Source: Methylococcales bacterium
GTDB taxonomy: Bacteria > Pseudomonadota > Gammaproteobacteria > Methylococcales > Methylomonadaceae
Direction of reading: 5' to 3'
Length of the DNA: 51,057 nucleotides
Assembly (NCBI GenBank): GCA_028688755.1
Contig: JAQTXN010000002.1
Location: forward strand, 1-51,057
Shown: piece by piece, positions 1 to 9,300 of the stretch
Layout of the letters: each line of letters begins with the position of its first letter
Numbering within the stretch: position 1 is the first letter of the stretch
Made by a program: the position numbers and the translations under genes
The notes under the pieces: model-generated
Databases searched by the model: none
What the model was told of the DNA's origin: nothing
What the model saw: the letters and a program-made list of their open reading frames with translations, nothing else

Positions 1-2628
1 TGTTGTCAAAATTGTAGCAACGTCAGCAACAGCAGTTAAGTTTTCAACATAGTTCACGCCTGTACCACCAGATGTTGCTGCAGCTACAGCGGCAACATTA
101 GCAGTTGTGCCTGCACCAGTAGTTGCAACGGTTGCTGTTGTGCCCACACCAGTCGTAACACTTGTTCCGTCAGCAACTGTAGCTGCTGGAGTGAATGCAG
201 TACCTGCCGTAACGGCTGTTAATGTAATAACAGCACCTGATGCTGATGCTGTAACCGTTGTAGAACCACTGTTAATTGCTGTTGCCAAAGCTGATGCGCT
301 AGTTGCTGCATCAGCACCTGTATTTGCGGTAATAGCACTGCCTGCTAAACCTGTTACGCTAATAACTTCGTTAGCTTCAACTGTGCCAGCGATTGTGATT
401 TTTGCAACCTGTGCAACAGCTGTTACAGCAGTAATCGCTGCACCAGCATTACCCGCAGTACCCAAACTCAATGTATCAGTACCAGTTACGAAATCAGTAA
501 TGATGTCGGTTACTGCTGAAGCATCAGCCGTTGTGCTAGCACCAGCTGCAATTACAAATTTATCAGCACCATCGCCACCTGTTACGCTGTCAATTCCATC
601 ACCACCAGTGATTGTATCTGCACCTGAACCACCAAGGATTGTGTCAGAACCTGCGCCGCCTGTTAAGCTATCCGCTGCTGCACCACCAGTGATTGAATCT
701 GAACCAGCACCACCTGTTACAGTCGTTGCGCTTTTGCCAACAGTAACAGTAACACCTGTTGTTGAATCAGAATAAGTTGAAGCTGAGACATCTACAGTAG
801 AGCTTGTTTCAACACCAGCATTGGTTGTTGTTTTTGCAGCTGTAATCAATGAATAACCTTTCGTGTTGGTCGCCCAATCAGTTACTTCAGAACCGAATGC
901 TGCTGCTTGTGCAACAGTCAATGCTTCCAAAGATGTTGCTGGCAATTTAGCAATTTGAGCAGAACTGATTGCATTAACAGTTGCTGTTGTTAATTGATCA
1001 AGATCAGCTGTTGGCAAACCAACAAGCACTTTCAAGTTATCAGAAATTTGAGCAGCTGTAAGAGCAGCAGTGCTAGCAGAAGGGAAAGTTGCTAATTGCG
1101 CTGCACTTAATTTCAAGATTTGTTCGTTGGTCAATGCTGCTGTTTGAGCTGTACCAAAGTTTGCAAAAGTCGCAATACCTGCTGCTGCGAGATCAGTTAA
1201 ACTCGCAATCGCAGTGGTTGTTAAACCATCAACGTTAGCAGAAACGATTTTTTTAACTTGCGCTGCAGTTAATACTTCAGCATCGTCAGAACCAAATTGT
1301 GCAATTTGATCTTGTGTCAATGTTGCAAAAGCAGCTGGTGTCAACTTAACGATTTGTTCTGGTGTAATACCCGCAAAAGTCGTAGAAGTAACAGCCGCTA
1401 ATGTTGCAGGCAAAATAGCTTTAAGTGAATCAGGCGCAATTGAACCAAATTCATCAGCTGTTAAAGCAGAAGTTGAAGAAGATACAACTTGGGCTGCAGT
1501 TAACGCTTTAATTGCAGTAGGTGATAAAGCTGCCCATTGATCAGAAACTAACGCATTGATTTGAGCAGTTGTTGCACCAGCAATGTTCTTGTTCAAACCA
1601 GAAATTGCTTCAGCTGTAATTGAAGGGATTGATGCTGAAGACAAACCTGGTACTTGTGTTGATTTCAATGAAGCAAGTGAAGCGGCTGTTAAAGTTTCAG
1701 CAGTTGTTGCGTCGATTGTATTGATTTGAGCAGAAGTCAACAAAGCGACTTGAGCAGGTTTCAAACTTGCGAATTGACCTTCGCCCAATTTAGAAATATC
1801 TAAACCTGCGATATTTTTCTTATCAAGTCCAGCCAATGCAGCCGCAGGCAATAATGCTAAGTCACCGCTTGTACCCAATGCACTAACTTGAGCAGAAGTT
1901 AATGCTTTAACTTGTGCATCAATCACGCCACCAACATTGTCTTCGCTCAAGCCTGTTAAATTAACGATTGCTTTAAAGCCCGCAGGTGCAATTGCGCCAA
2001 TTGACGCAGCAGGAATCGCACCTAATGTGTCAGCAGGCAATGCTTTCAATACTGTCAAAGGTAAGACTTTAGCAACAGCAGGTGTAATTGCAGCTGCTTG
2101 ATCAGTGCTTAATGTACCTGTTTGTGTTGCACTAACTTGTTTCCATTGTGCGTCAGTTAATGCTGCGATTTGTGCGCCGCTTAAATCAGCAAATTTTGTA
2201 TCTAAGTTTTTGATGTTCAAGCCTGAGAAATTGCCTTTCGCGCCTAAAACTAAACCGTTGATTGAATCAGTTGAAACTTCAGCTAATTGTGCTTTTGAAA
2301 AATCGCCAACTTGAGTTGTTTTCAATACTGCAAATTGTGCAGGCGTTAAAGAAGCCGCTTGAGCAACGCTGATGCTTTTGATATTTAAATCAGGAACGAC
2401 TTTAACAGGAATGCCTGCAGTTACGTCGTCAGCAAAGCCGCCTTTGAAGTTCACACCAACAACTTGTTTTGAAGTTAAGTTGGCTGCTTGTGCCGCACCA
2501 AAAGAACCTTTTTGATCTTTGCTTAAGCCATTAAGCTGCTCAACAGTCAACCCCGCGATTTGAGCAGGTGTTAAAGTGGTGATGTCTGTATCTTTTGTAA
2601 TTACTAATGCTGCTGTAGTAGTTGCCAT
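1..2628 (-). CDS. Large LTxxQ-repeat / RTX surface or type I-secreted protein (C-terminal part outside window)
   Basis: An open frame of 876 codons runs from ATG at 2628 off the left edge with no stop. GAGGA lies about 7 nt before the ATG, which fixes the start. There is no signal peptide, as expected for type I secretion. Residues about 17-600 are many degenerate units of roughly 9-20 residues built on LTPAQIAGL, LTSAQVSAL, LTDAQWKQV: hydrophobic-T/S-x-x-Q-hydrophobic. Residues about 638-690 are classical RTX nonapeptides (GGAGSDSIT, GGAGSDTIL, GGDGADKFV) followed by the usual DIITDFVTGTDTLSL flank. A Thr/Ala/Val-rich beta domain then begins (TIAGTVEANEVISVTG) and continues off the window. 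RTX repeats bind calcium and fold outside the cell. The protein is probably an S-layer-like or adhesive exoprotein. The family call is secure, the exact role is not; an exported enzyme domain beyond the edge cannot be excluded. Confidence 0.8.
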   Translation of the reverse strand, partial: MATTTAALVITKDTDITTLTPAQIAGLTVEQLNGLSKDQKGSFGAAQAANLTSKQVVGVNFKGGFADDVTAGIPVKVVPDLNIKSISVAQAASLTPAQFAVLKTTQVGDFSKAQLAEVSTDSINGLVLGAKGNFSGLNIKNLDTKFADLSGAQIAALTDAQWKQVSATQTGTLSTDQAAAITPAVAKVLPLTVLKALPADTLGAIPAASIGAIAPAGFKAIVNLTGLSEDNVGGVIDAQVKALTSAQVSALGTSGDLALLPAAALAGLDKKNIAGLDISKLGEGQFASLKPAQVALLTSAQINTIDATTAETLTAASLASLKSTQVPGLSSASIPSITAEAISGLNKNIAGATTAQINALVSDQWAALSPTAIKALTAAQVVSSSTSALTADEFGSIAPDSLKAILPATLAAVTSTTFAGITPEQIVKLTPAAFATLTQDQIAQFGSDDAEVLTAAQVKKIVSANVDGLTTTAIASLTDLAAAGIATFANFGTAQTAALTNEQILKLSAAQLATFPSASTAALTAAQISDNLKVLVGLPTADLDQLTTATVNAISSAQIAKLPATSLEALTVAQAAAFGSEVTDWATNTKGYSLITAAKTTTNAGVETSSTVDVSASTYSDSTTGVTVTVGKSATTVTGGAGSDSITGGAAADSLTGGAGSDTILGGSGADTITGGDGIDSVTGGDGADKFVIAAGASTTADASAVTDIITDFVTGTDTLSLGTAGNAGAAITAVTAVAQVAKITIAGTVEANEVISVTGLAGSAITANTGADAATSASALATAINSGSTTVTASASGAVITLTAVTAGTAFTPAATVADGTSVTTGVGTTATVATTGAGTTANVAAVAAATSGGTGVNYVENLTAVADVATILTT
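556..715 (-). repeat. RTX nonapeptide repeat block (coding)
   Basis: About six GGxGxDxΦx units are encoded here, at residues about 638-690 of the large surface protein. The aspartates and glycines of the calcium-binding roll are well kept, and the last unit passes into DKFVIAAG, a common end of RTX blocks. Confidence 0.75.
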
Positions 2629-2901
2629 TTTTGCATCCTCGAAATAGAAAGAAAAAATTAAAGTTGATCTGTACCAACTTGAACATGACGCTTAATCAAG
2701 ATTGTTCAATTAAGTCCATGCTGGGTTTATCGACACCTAAAACAAAACTTTAAATAATTTTTTTGTTTTTTAGGCGTGTTAGAAGCACGTTAAACAGTTT
2801 TTCGTTAAAAAACAACGTTACGAATTATTTTCGTACAAAATTGACTTTGCAAAAATGTGACGTAGTTGACAAAGTTGAACAAATTTTTATCTCTGTACGG
2901 G
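2629..2901 (-). promoter_or_regulatory. AT-rich leader/promoter region of the RTX-repeat gene
   Basis: This 273-nt gap separates the end of ubiX from the start of the surface-protein gene and should carry its promoter. No good -35/-10 pair stands out. Two interlocked inverted repeats are visible: TTGAACA (2679-2685) with TGTTCAA (2703-2709), and CTTAAT (2691-2696) with ATTAAG (2709-2714). They could be an operator or alternative RNA hairpins about 50-90 nt before the start codon. Confidence 0.35.
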
Positions 2902-3480
2902 TTATTTCAATCCTTCCCAAGGCGTATAAAGTCCCGAAACATCGACATCAAACATGTCCAAAATTCGCCCCACTGCCTCATCGACCATCGCGGCAATCGA
3001 ATTATTTTTGCTATAAAACGCGGGCATTGGCGGGAAAATAATGCCGCCCATTTCCGTCACAATCCCCATGTTACGAATATGCACTAAATGCAACGGCGTT
3101 TCGCGCGGCATAATCACCAAACGCCGACGCTCTTTTAAAACAACATCCGCGCCGCGCGAAATTAAATTATCGCCAAAACCGTGCGCGACGGCGGCGAGTG
3201 TTTTCATCGAACAGGGGGCGATAATCATGCCTTGGGTTTTAAAACCACCGCTTGCAATCGTCGCCGCAATATCGTGAATGCCGTGCGTAAAATCCGCTAA
3301 ACGCGCTGTGTCATCGCGTGTCATGTCGAGTTCATGTTTTAAATTCACAAGACCCGCTGATGAAATCACAAGATGCGTCTCCCAATCTGGCATTGGCTGC
3401 AAAACTTGCAACATCCGCACGCCATAAATCGCGCCCGTCGCGCCTGTGATGGCAATGATTAAGCGTTTTTTTGCCCTCAT
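2902..3480 (-). CDS. ubiX: Flavin prenyltransferase UbiX
   Basis: A 192-residue protein of the UbiX/Pad1 family. It joins a dimethylallyl group to FMN to make prenylated FMN, the cofactor of the UbiD decarboxylase in ubiquinone synthesis. The N-terminal Rossmann-like motif AITGATGAIYGVRML matches the family FMN site; the APCSMKTLAA and PRETPLHLVHIRNM stretches are further family signatures. Length is normal. The ATG at 3480 overlaps the tatA stop by 4 nt (ATGA), so the two are probably translationally coupled. It is the last gene of a minus-strand hisE-tatA-ubiX set. No UbiD lies in the window. Confidence 0.93.
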   Translation of the reverse strand: MRAKKRLIIAITGATGAIYGVRMLQVLQPMPDWETHLVISSAGLVNLKHELDMTRDDTARLADFTHGIHDIAATIASGGFKTQGMIIAPCSMKTLAAVAHGFGDNLISRGADVVLKERRRLVIMPRETPLHLVHIRNMGIVTEMGGIIFPPMPAFYSKNNSIAAMVDEAVGRILDMFDVDVSGLYTPWEGLK

Positions 3481-3725
3481 TTCGCGCTGTCTTTCTTTTT
3501 GAATTTATACGGTTCACTCGTCGCTTTGGTCGCTTCACCTTCGATGACTTTATCTTGCGATTCATCGTGGGCTTCTTCGCTTTCGCCTTGCCCTTCTTTC
3601 ATTGCGCTACGAAAACTGCGAATTGCACCACCAATGTCACCGCCAACATTGCGTAATTTTTTTGTACCGAATAACAAAATGATAATGCCTAAAATTAAGG
3701 CGAGTTGCATGACGCTAAAGTGCAT
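3477..3725 (-). CDS. tatA: Sec-independent protein translocase TatA
   Basis: An 82-residue TatA/E protein: a short N-terminal membrane helix (residues about 5-21), the FGTKKL hinge, an amphipathic helix (LRNVGGDIGGAIRSFRSAM) and an acidic/polar tail. TatA oligomers form the pore that moves folded twin-arginine substrates over the inner membrane. hisE-tatA linkage is common in beta- and gammaproteobacteria, but there tatB and tatC normally follow; here tatA runs straight into ubiX. tatBC must therefore be elsewhere in the genome, or this is a TatA/TatE paralogue. Confidence 0.92.
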   Translation of the reverse strand: MHFSVMQLALILGIIILLFGTKKLRNVGGDIGGAIRSFRSAMKEGQGESEEAHDESQDKVIEGEATKATSEPYKFKKKDSAK

Positions 3726-3749
3726 TATTTTCTCCTTAGATTGTGTAAA

Positions 3750-4070
3750 TTATTTATTTTCACGCTGTGCTTTTTCATCTAAGCCCGATAAACCAAAACG
3801 ACGTTGCAATTCGACTAACACATCATTGGGATGCAAACCTTGCTGTGCGAGCAAAACCGCACAGTGAAACCATAAATCGGCAGTTTCATAAATGATTTGT
3901 GCTTTATCACCATCTTTTGCGGCAATCACAACTTCGGTCGCTTCTTCACCGATTTTTTTTAAAATTGAATTTACGCCTTTTTCGTACAAACTCGCGACGT
4001 AAGATTTATCCCCAGTTTGCGTTTTGCGCTGTTCTAAAACCTGCGCGAGTTGGTTTAACGTATCGTTCAT
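3750..4070 (-). CDS. hisE: Phosphoribosyl-ATP pyrophosphatase HisE
   Basis: A 106-residue MazG-fold enzyme for the second step of histidine synthesis, hydrolysing phosphoribosyl-ATP to phosphoribosyl-AMP. Family residues are visible in [18 protein letters not shown] and [15 protein letters not shown], which hold the metal-binding acidic residues. The frame stays open upstream to 4223, but the extra 51 residues are not HisE-like and overlap the divergent transporter, so ATG 4070 is chosen; it gives the usual HisE length. tatA starts 24 nt downstream. hisI and the rest of the his operon are not in the window. Confidence 0.92.
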   Translation of the reverse strand: MNDTLNQLAQVLEQRKTQTGDKSYVASLYEKGVNSILKKIGEEATEVVIAAKDGDKAQIIYETADLWFHCAVLLAQQGLHPNDVLVELQRRFGLSGLDEKAQRENK

Positions 4071-4148
4071 GCTCGTTGAAATTCCAAAAATTAAGATGCT
4101 GCAAATAATAACAGAAACGCTTAACACCGCGAGGCTAGTGAAGATTTT

Positions 4149-4157
4149 TGTTATACT
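4149..4157 (+). promoter_or_regulatory. Extended -10 promoter for the NSS transporter
   Basis: TGtTATACT matches the TGnTATAAT extended -10 element and lies 36 nt before the ATG at 4194. There is no clear -35, which extended -10 promoters can do without. It sits in the divergent gap next to hisE. Confidence 0.45.
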
Positions 4158-4193
4158 TTTCGGCAATGCGTTTTTAATTTTAAGAGACTTTTT

Positions 4194-5555
4194 ATGACGA
4201 TAAACAAAGCAACACACGGGCATTGGTCATCACGTTTTGCCTTCATTTTAGCGGCAACAGGTTCAGCGGTTGGGCTAGGCAACATTTGGAAATTCCCCTA
4301 TATCACAGGTGAAAACGGCGGTGGCGCATTCGTGCTGGTGTATTTGCTTTGCGTCGTTTTAATTGGTATCCCGATTATGATTGCCGAAACGATGCTCGGC
4401 AGACGCGCTCAAAGCAATCCTATTGAAGCAATGCAACAACTGACCGATGAAGCACAAGCTGATAAAAACTGGCGTTATTTGGGTTGGCTCGGCGTAATTG
4501 CAGGTGTGTTGATTTTGTCTTATTACAGCGTGATTGCAGGCTGGGCAAGCGCGTATATTTTTAAAGATTTGTTCGGCAGTTTCTTTGGTATTGATGCGAC
4601 GCAAAGTCAGACGTTATTTGATAATTTCACCGCAAGCCCGATTCAATTGATTTTTTGGCACAGCGTTTTTATGGCGGCAACCATGTGGATTGTGGCAAAA
4701 GGCGTAAATAATGGTTTAGAAAAATCGGTGCGTTTTTTGATGCCGAGTTTGTTTGTGTTGCTTTTCTTACTCGTCGGTTATGCGATGACCACAAACAGTT
4801 ATCAACAAGGCTTAGATTTCATGTTCAATTTAGATTTTAGCAAATTGACAGGGAACGCCATTTTAACGGCAATGGGACATGCGTTTTTTACATTAAGTTT
4901 AGGCATGGGCGCGATTATGGTTTATGGCTCCTATTTACCTAAAGATGTATCGATTGCGAAAACGGCGTATTTAATCGCTGCTGCCGATACGATCGTGGCT
5001 TTGCTAGCTGGCATTGCCATTTTTCCACTTGTTTTTGAACATGGTTTACACCCTGCATCGGGCGCAGGTTTAATTTTCCAGACCTTGCCTATTGCTTTCG
5101 GCAACATGACGGGCGGCTGGCTAATGGGAATGTTATTTTTTGTTTTACTGGTCTTCGCCGCCTTGTCGTCGTCGATTTCGCTCATCGAACCTGCTGTCGC
5201 ATGGCTTGTTGAAAACAAAAATTTCACCCGCGAAAAAGCGTGCCTTTGGACTGGTTTAGGCACATGGTTTTTAGGATTAGGCACTGTTTTCTCCTTCAAC
5301 ATTTGGAAAGATGTCGTCTTTTTTGACAAAAACATTTTTCAATTGCTCGATTATTTAACTGCGAATGTCATGTTGCCTATCGGCGGTTTTGCGATTGCTG
5401 TTTTCGCGGGCTACATCATGAAACGTGAACACACAGAAAGTGAATTACAAATGCCTTGCACGCAAAGTTACGATGTATGGCGAATTTTAGTTCGTTACGT
5501 TGCACCTGCTTCGATTTTCTTAGTCTTTTTGCATGTTGTAGGAGTTTTGGGGTGA
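4194..5555 (+). CDS. Sodium-dependent amino-acid transporter, NSS/SNF family
   Basis: A 453-residue integral membrane protein of the neurotransmitter:sodium symporter family (LeuT/MhsT/TnaT fold). The N-terminal signature is clear: [20 protein letters not shown], then [18 protein letters not shown], the unwound TM1 that binds Na+ and substrate. TM6 and TM8 regions ([20 protein letters not shown] and [12 protein letters not shown]) also match. It probably imports an amino acid with Na+; which one cannot be read. It is slightly shorter than LeuT, typical of 11-TM prokaryotic members. Its stop overlaps the ratA GTG start (GTGA), suggesting cotranscription. Confidence 0.93.
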   Translation: MTINKATHGHWSSRFAFILAATGSAVGLGNIWKFPYITGENGGGAFVLVYLLCVVLIGIPIMIAETMLGRRAQSNPIEAMQQLTDEAQADKNWRYLGWLGVIAGVLILSYYSVIAGWASAYIFKDLFGSFFGIDATQSQTLFDNFTASPIQLIFWHSVFMAATMWIVAKGVNNGLEKSVRFLMPSLFVLLFLLVGYAMTTNSYQQGLDFMFNLDFSKLTGNAILTAMGHAFFTLSLGMGAIMVYGSYLPKDVSIAKTAYLIAAADTIVALLAGIAIFPLVFEHGLHPASGAGLIFQTLPIAFGNMTGGWLMGMLFFVLLVFAALSSSISLIEPAVAWLVENKNFTREKACLWTGLGTWFLGLGTVFSFNIWKDVVFFDKNIFQLLDYLTANVMLPIGGFAIAVFAGYIMKREHTESELQMPCTQSYDVWRILVRYVAPASIFLVFLHVVGVLG

Positions 5556-5980
5556 CGCGAGTTGAAAAAAGTGCCTTAATTAAATTCTCGGCGCAACAAA
5601 TGTTTGATTTGGTGAACGACATCGAAAGTTATCCGCAATTTTTGCCGTGGTGCAGCGGCAGTCGAATTATCAAACGTGATACCAATATCGTTGAAGCCGA
5701 ATTATCGATTTCAAAAGGTGGTTTTCAAAAAAACTTTTCCACCCGCAACACGCTCGATTTTGGCAAAAAAATGACCGTTGAATTACTCGATGGCCCTTTT
5801 TCGCATTTGTCGGGCGAATGGAATTTTTTAGCCTTGCGCGACGATGCGAGCAAAATTACGCTAGATTTGGATTTTGAATTGTCAGGAAAATTAGCGAGTT
5901 TGGCATTTGGTGCTGTGTTCAATCAGATTTGTAACACGATGGTCAGTTCTTTTACGCAACGTGCAAAAGAGGTTTATTAA
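5552..5980 (+). CDS. ratA: RatA/PasT, START-domain (coenzyme Q-binding) protein
   Basis: A 142-residue polyketide cyclase/START-like protein of the RatA (PasT, YfjG) family. Family motifs are ALIKFSAQQMFDLVNDIESY near the N-terminus and FLPWCSGSRI. Yeast Coq10 homologues bind ubiquinone and support respiration; in E. coli RatA has been linked to ribosome association and persistence. The start is GTG 5552: AGGAG (5540-5544) is well placed before it and the GTG overlaps the transporter stop. The frame can be read back to 5456, but those 32 residues are a shadow of the transporter's C-terminus. rnfH follows after 1 nt, the standard ratA-rnfH pair. Confidence 0.9.
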   Translation: MTRVEKSALIKFSAQQMFDLVNDIESYPQFLPWCSGSRIIKRDTNIVEAELSISKGGFQKNFSTRNTLDFGKKMTVELLDGPFSHLSGEWNFLALRDDASKITLDLDFELSGKLASLAFGAVFNQICNTMVSSFTQRAKEVY

Positions 5981-5981
5981 C

Positions 5982-6257
5982 ATGATTACCGTCGAAGTTG
6001 CTTATGCCAAACCAGAGAAACAAACGTTGCTCTCCATTTTAGTTGAGCCAAATTGCACAATTGAGAAAGCTATTTTGCAATCGGGGATCTTGTCTAACTA
6101 TCCAGAAATTGATTTAAACTCGGCAAAGGTGGGGATTTTTTCAAAATCGTGTACGTTAAATCAGCTTGTTCAGGACGGCGACCGAGTTGAAATTTACCGC
6201 CCCTTGCCAACGGATCCAAAAGAAATGCGTCGTTCTCGTGCTAGCGCAATGAAATAA
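5982..6257 (+). CDS. rnfH: RnfH family ubiquitin-like protein (PasI)
   Basis: A 91-residue beta-grasp protein of the RnfH/UPF0125 family. Start ATG 5982 gives MITVEVAYAKPEKQTLL, the conserved N-terminal strand; an AGAGG lies about 9 nt upstream inside the end of ratA. The C-terminal part LVQDGDRVEIYRPLPTDPKE is the family signature. RnfH is usually paired with ratA, as here, and was called PasI in a proposed toxin-antitoxin pair; that role is disputed. Its biochemical function is unknown. Confidence 0.9.
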   Translation: MITVEVAYAKPEKQTLLSILVEPNCTIEKAILQSGILSNYPEIDLNSAKVGIFSKSCTLNQLVQDGDRVEIYRPLPTDPKEMRRSRASAMK

Positions 6258-6271
6258 CAAAAGATTCCGTT

Positions 6272-6277
6272 TATAAT
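6272..6277 (+). promoter_or_regulatory. -10 element upstream of the penicillin-binding protein
   Basis: A perfect TATAAT lies 80 nt before the ATG at 6357, in the 99-nt gap after rnfH. No convincing -35 is found 16-18 nt upstream, so this rests on the -10 alone. Confidence 0.35.
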
Positions 6278-6356
6278 TACGACTATCAAACATTTGCCCT
6301 AATTCTTCATTTTTTCGATGACCTACTTTTCAACATTTTCATTTCGTCTCTAACGC

Positions 6357-9300
6357 ATGAAAAAAAAATCGAGTACGCTTTCACGCTTTTTACTGCTTTA
6401 TACCGTTTTAGGTTCTGTTGCAGTCACGGGTGTCATTGTCAAATTAGTCACCGATGAAGTGAAATTCTCACGCTATCAAGCGCGTTATTTATCCGAAATC
6501 AGCAAACAACTTAGTTTCAAACTTGAAAATGCGCCCAGTACATCAATTCGTTATCCCTCGCACGGCCCTTACGATAAACGTTTAGGTTATACGCTGCTTT
6601 CAGACCAAATTGAGCGATTACAAAAAGAAGGGTTTGGTATTTCCGCGCAAGCCACTGCTTCGTCAATGATGTCGCAACTCATGGACGAATACGGCTTATT
6701 CCCCATTTATCAAGAAAAAAATCAAGCAGGTTTGCGTCTTGTTGATACGCATGAAAAGCCGTTATTTGCTGCGGCGTATCCAACTTACGGTTATCCGAAT
6801 TTTGATGCCGTACCACCTGTAATTTTGCACACACTTTTATATATTGAAAATCGTGAATTGCTCAATGAAACCCACAAAAACGTCAATCCAGCGGTTGAAT
6901 GGGAGCGTTTAGGGTTTGCTGTGTTGCAAATGATGGCAAAAAAATTGGGCGCAGACATTAACGTTCCAGGTGGCAGCACACTTGCCACGCAAATTGAAAA
7001 ATATCGTCATTCACGCAATGGGTACACCGAATCCATTACCGACAAATTGCGCCAAATGGCGAGTGCCTCCATTCGCGCGTATTTGCTCGGCAAAGACACC
7101 ACTGAAATGCGTAAACAAATTGCGCTCGCTTATTTAAACACCATGCCGCTTGCTGCCTCGGGAAAATTAGGCGAAGTTCACGGTTTGGGCGATGGGCTAG
7201 TTTCGTGGTTTGGCGCAGATTTTAAAGAGGTAAATCATTTACTTGCCGCGCAGCGTTTGAAAGATGTTGAAACTATCAATCCTGAACAAGCAAAAGCCTA
7301 CAGGCAAGTATTAAGCATTTTTCTATCGCAACGTCGCCCGACGTATTTACTCGGTTCAGGTTTTGAAGCGTTACAGAATTTAACGGACAGTTATTTACGT
7401 TTGCTTGCCAATCAAGGCGTAATTTCCCCTGCGTTGCGTGATGCCGCGTTGGATGTGAAATTAGAACGTGCGCCAAAAAGCAGTTCACATTACGTTTTTG
7501 TCACCGAGCAAAAAACCCAAAACGTCCTTCGCGCAAGGCTCGCGCAAATGCTTGGTATTAAAACCAACTATGATTTAGACCGTTTGGATTTGACGGTAAA
7601 AAGCACGATTGATTACGACATGCAGCAACAAGTTACTGCTGCCTTGAAAAAACTCAGCGATCCTGTCAATGCGCGAGCAGCAGGTTTGATGGGTGAGAGA
7701 ATGCTTACGCCAAGCAACGATTTAAGTGCCATTATTTACAGTTTGGTTTTATTTGAACGCAGTGAAAAAGGGAACTTGTTGCGCGTGCAAACCGACAATT
7801 ATGATCAGCCACTCGATATTAACGAAGGGATTCGTTTAGATTTAGGTTCGACTTCCAAAATGCGAACGATGGTGCATTATTTGGAGTTAATTGCTGAAAT
7901 TTACCAAACCTATCAAGGTCAAACGCCAAAAGAATTAGCAAAAGTCGAATTGCATCCGCGTGATTTTTTATCGGCATGGGTAATTGACCAGCTCAAAGCA
8001 CGTCCGAAAATCACGCTCGACGAAATTTTGAATCAAGCTCTTGAGCGTAAATACTCGGCAAGCCCTGACGAATATTTTTACACGGGCGGCGGTGTGCATC
8101 ATTTCAATAACTTTAGCGAAGATGATGATTTGCGAATTGTCACGGTGCGTGACGCGCTACGAAAATCGATTAACTTACCGTTTATTCGCATGATGCGCGA
8201 TTTAGCGTATCACCATTTATATAAACCTGAAGGCATTGCTCGGTGGCTTGAAAGTCCTGACGACGATAAACGCAAAGAGTATTTAGCGCGTTTTGCTGAC
8301 CGTGAAGGGCTTGTATATTTGCGCCGTTTTTATGCGCGTTATCACGGCAAAAGTACCGACGATAATTTAGAAACGCTCACTCAAAAAGTGTATCCAAAAC
8401 CGTCGCGTTTAACGATGCTTTATGAAGCGATTTATCCCAATCGTGACCGCGCGGCACTCGAAGCGTATTTGAAAGAGCATATTCCCACGCAAGTATTAGT
8501 CACTGAAAACATTGATAATTTGTTCTACAAATACACGCCTGATAATTTCGATTTGCAAGATCAAGGCTATATCACCAAAGTTCATCCACTTGAACTTTGG
8601 GTCGTAAAGTATTTGGCAGATCATCCCGATGCCACGCGCGATGAAGTCATTGAAGCCAGCGCAGAACAACGGCAAGAAATTTATCAATGGCTATTCAAAC
8701 ATTCGCACAGTTTCGCGCAACAACGCCGCATTATGACGTTGCTCGAAGATGATGCGTTTAAACAAATTCACGCCGCGTGGGAACGTGTCGGTTATCCATT
8801 TGCGTCACTGACACCTTCTTATGCAACAGCAATCGGCGCATCAGGCGATAGACCTGCCGCGCTTGCGGATTTGATTGGAATTATTAGTAATGACGGCGTG
8901 AAATTACCAGCTGTGAGATTTGCAAATTTTCATTTCGCTAAATCGACACCTTACGAAACGATCTTAGATAAAACGCTCGAAAGTGGTCAGCAAGTTTTAT
9001 TACCCGAAGTGGCAAGAGCAGCGCGTAGTGCTGTCATGGGTGTTGTCACGAGTGGAACAGCGGGCAGTTTAAATGGAGTTTATAAAGATGCGAACGGCAA
9101 ACCGCTTGAAGTTGGCGGTAAAACAGGAACAGGCGACCATCGTAAAGATAGACATGGCGCGAATGGACAATTGATTGAAACGAAATTTATCAGTCGCGCC
9201 GCGACATTCACGTTCTTTTTGGGCGATAAATTCTTTGGCGTGATTACCGCTTACGTTTCAGGTGAAAATGCGGGAAGTTATCACTTTACGAGTTCATTGC

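Noticed and set aside
107..775. 222-codon forward ORF rich in Ala, Val and Pro
   Set aside because: It is the opposite-strand shadow of the RTX and beta-domain repeats; low-complexity codons on the minus strand create it and it has no motif or ribosome site.
556..2578. Tandem DNA repeats as satellite or phase-variation tract
   Set aside because: The repeats are at protein level and degenerate in DNA; no exact unit likely to slip is present.
3750..4223. Longer HisE with an extra hydrophobic N-terminus
   Set aside because: The extra 51 residues are unlike HisE and overlap the transporter start and promoter; ATG 4070 gives the family length.
5456..5551. Upstream ATG extension of ratA
   Set aside because: It lies inside the transporter coding end; AGGAG precedes the GTG at 5552, where the family similarity begins.
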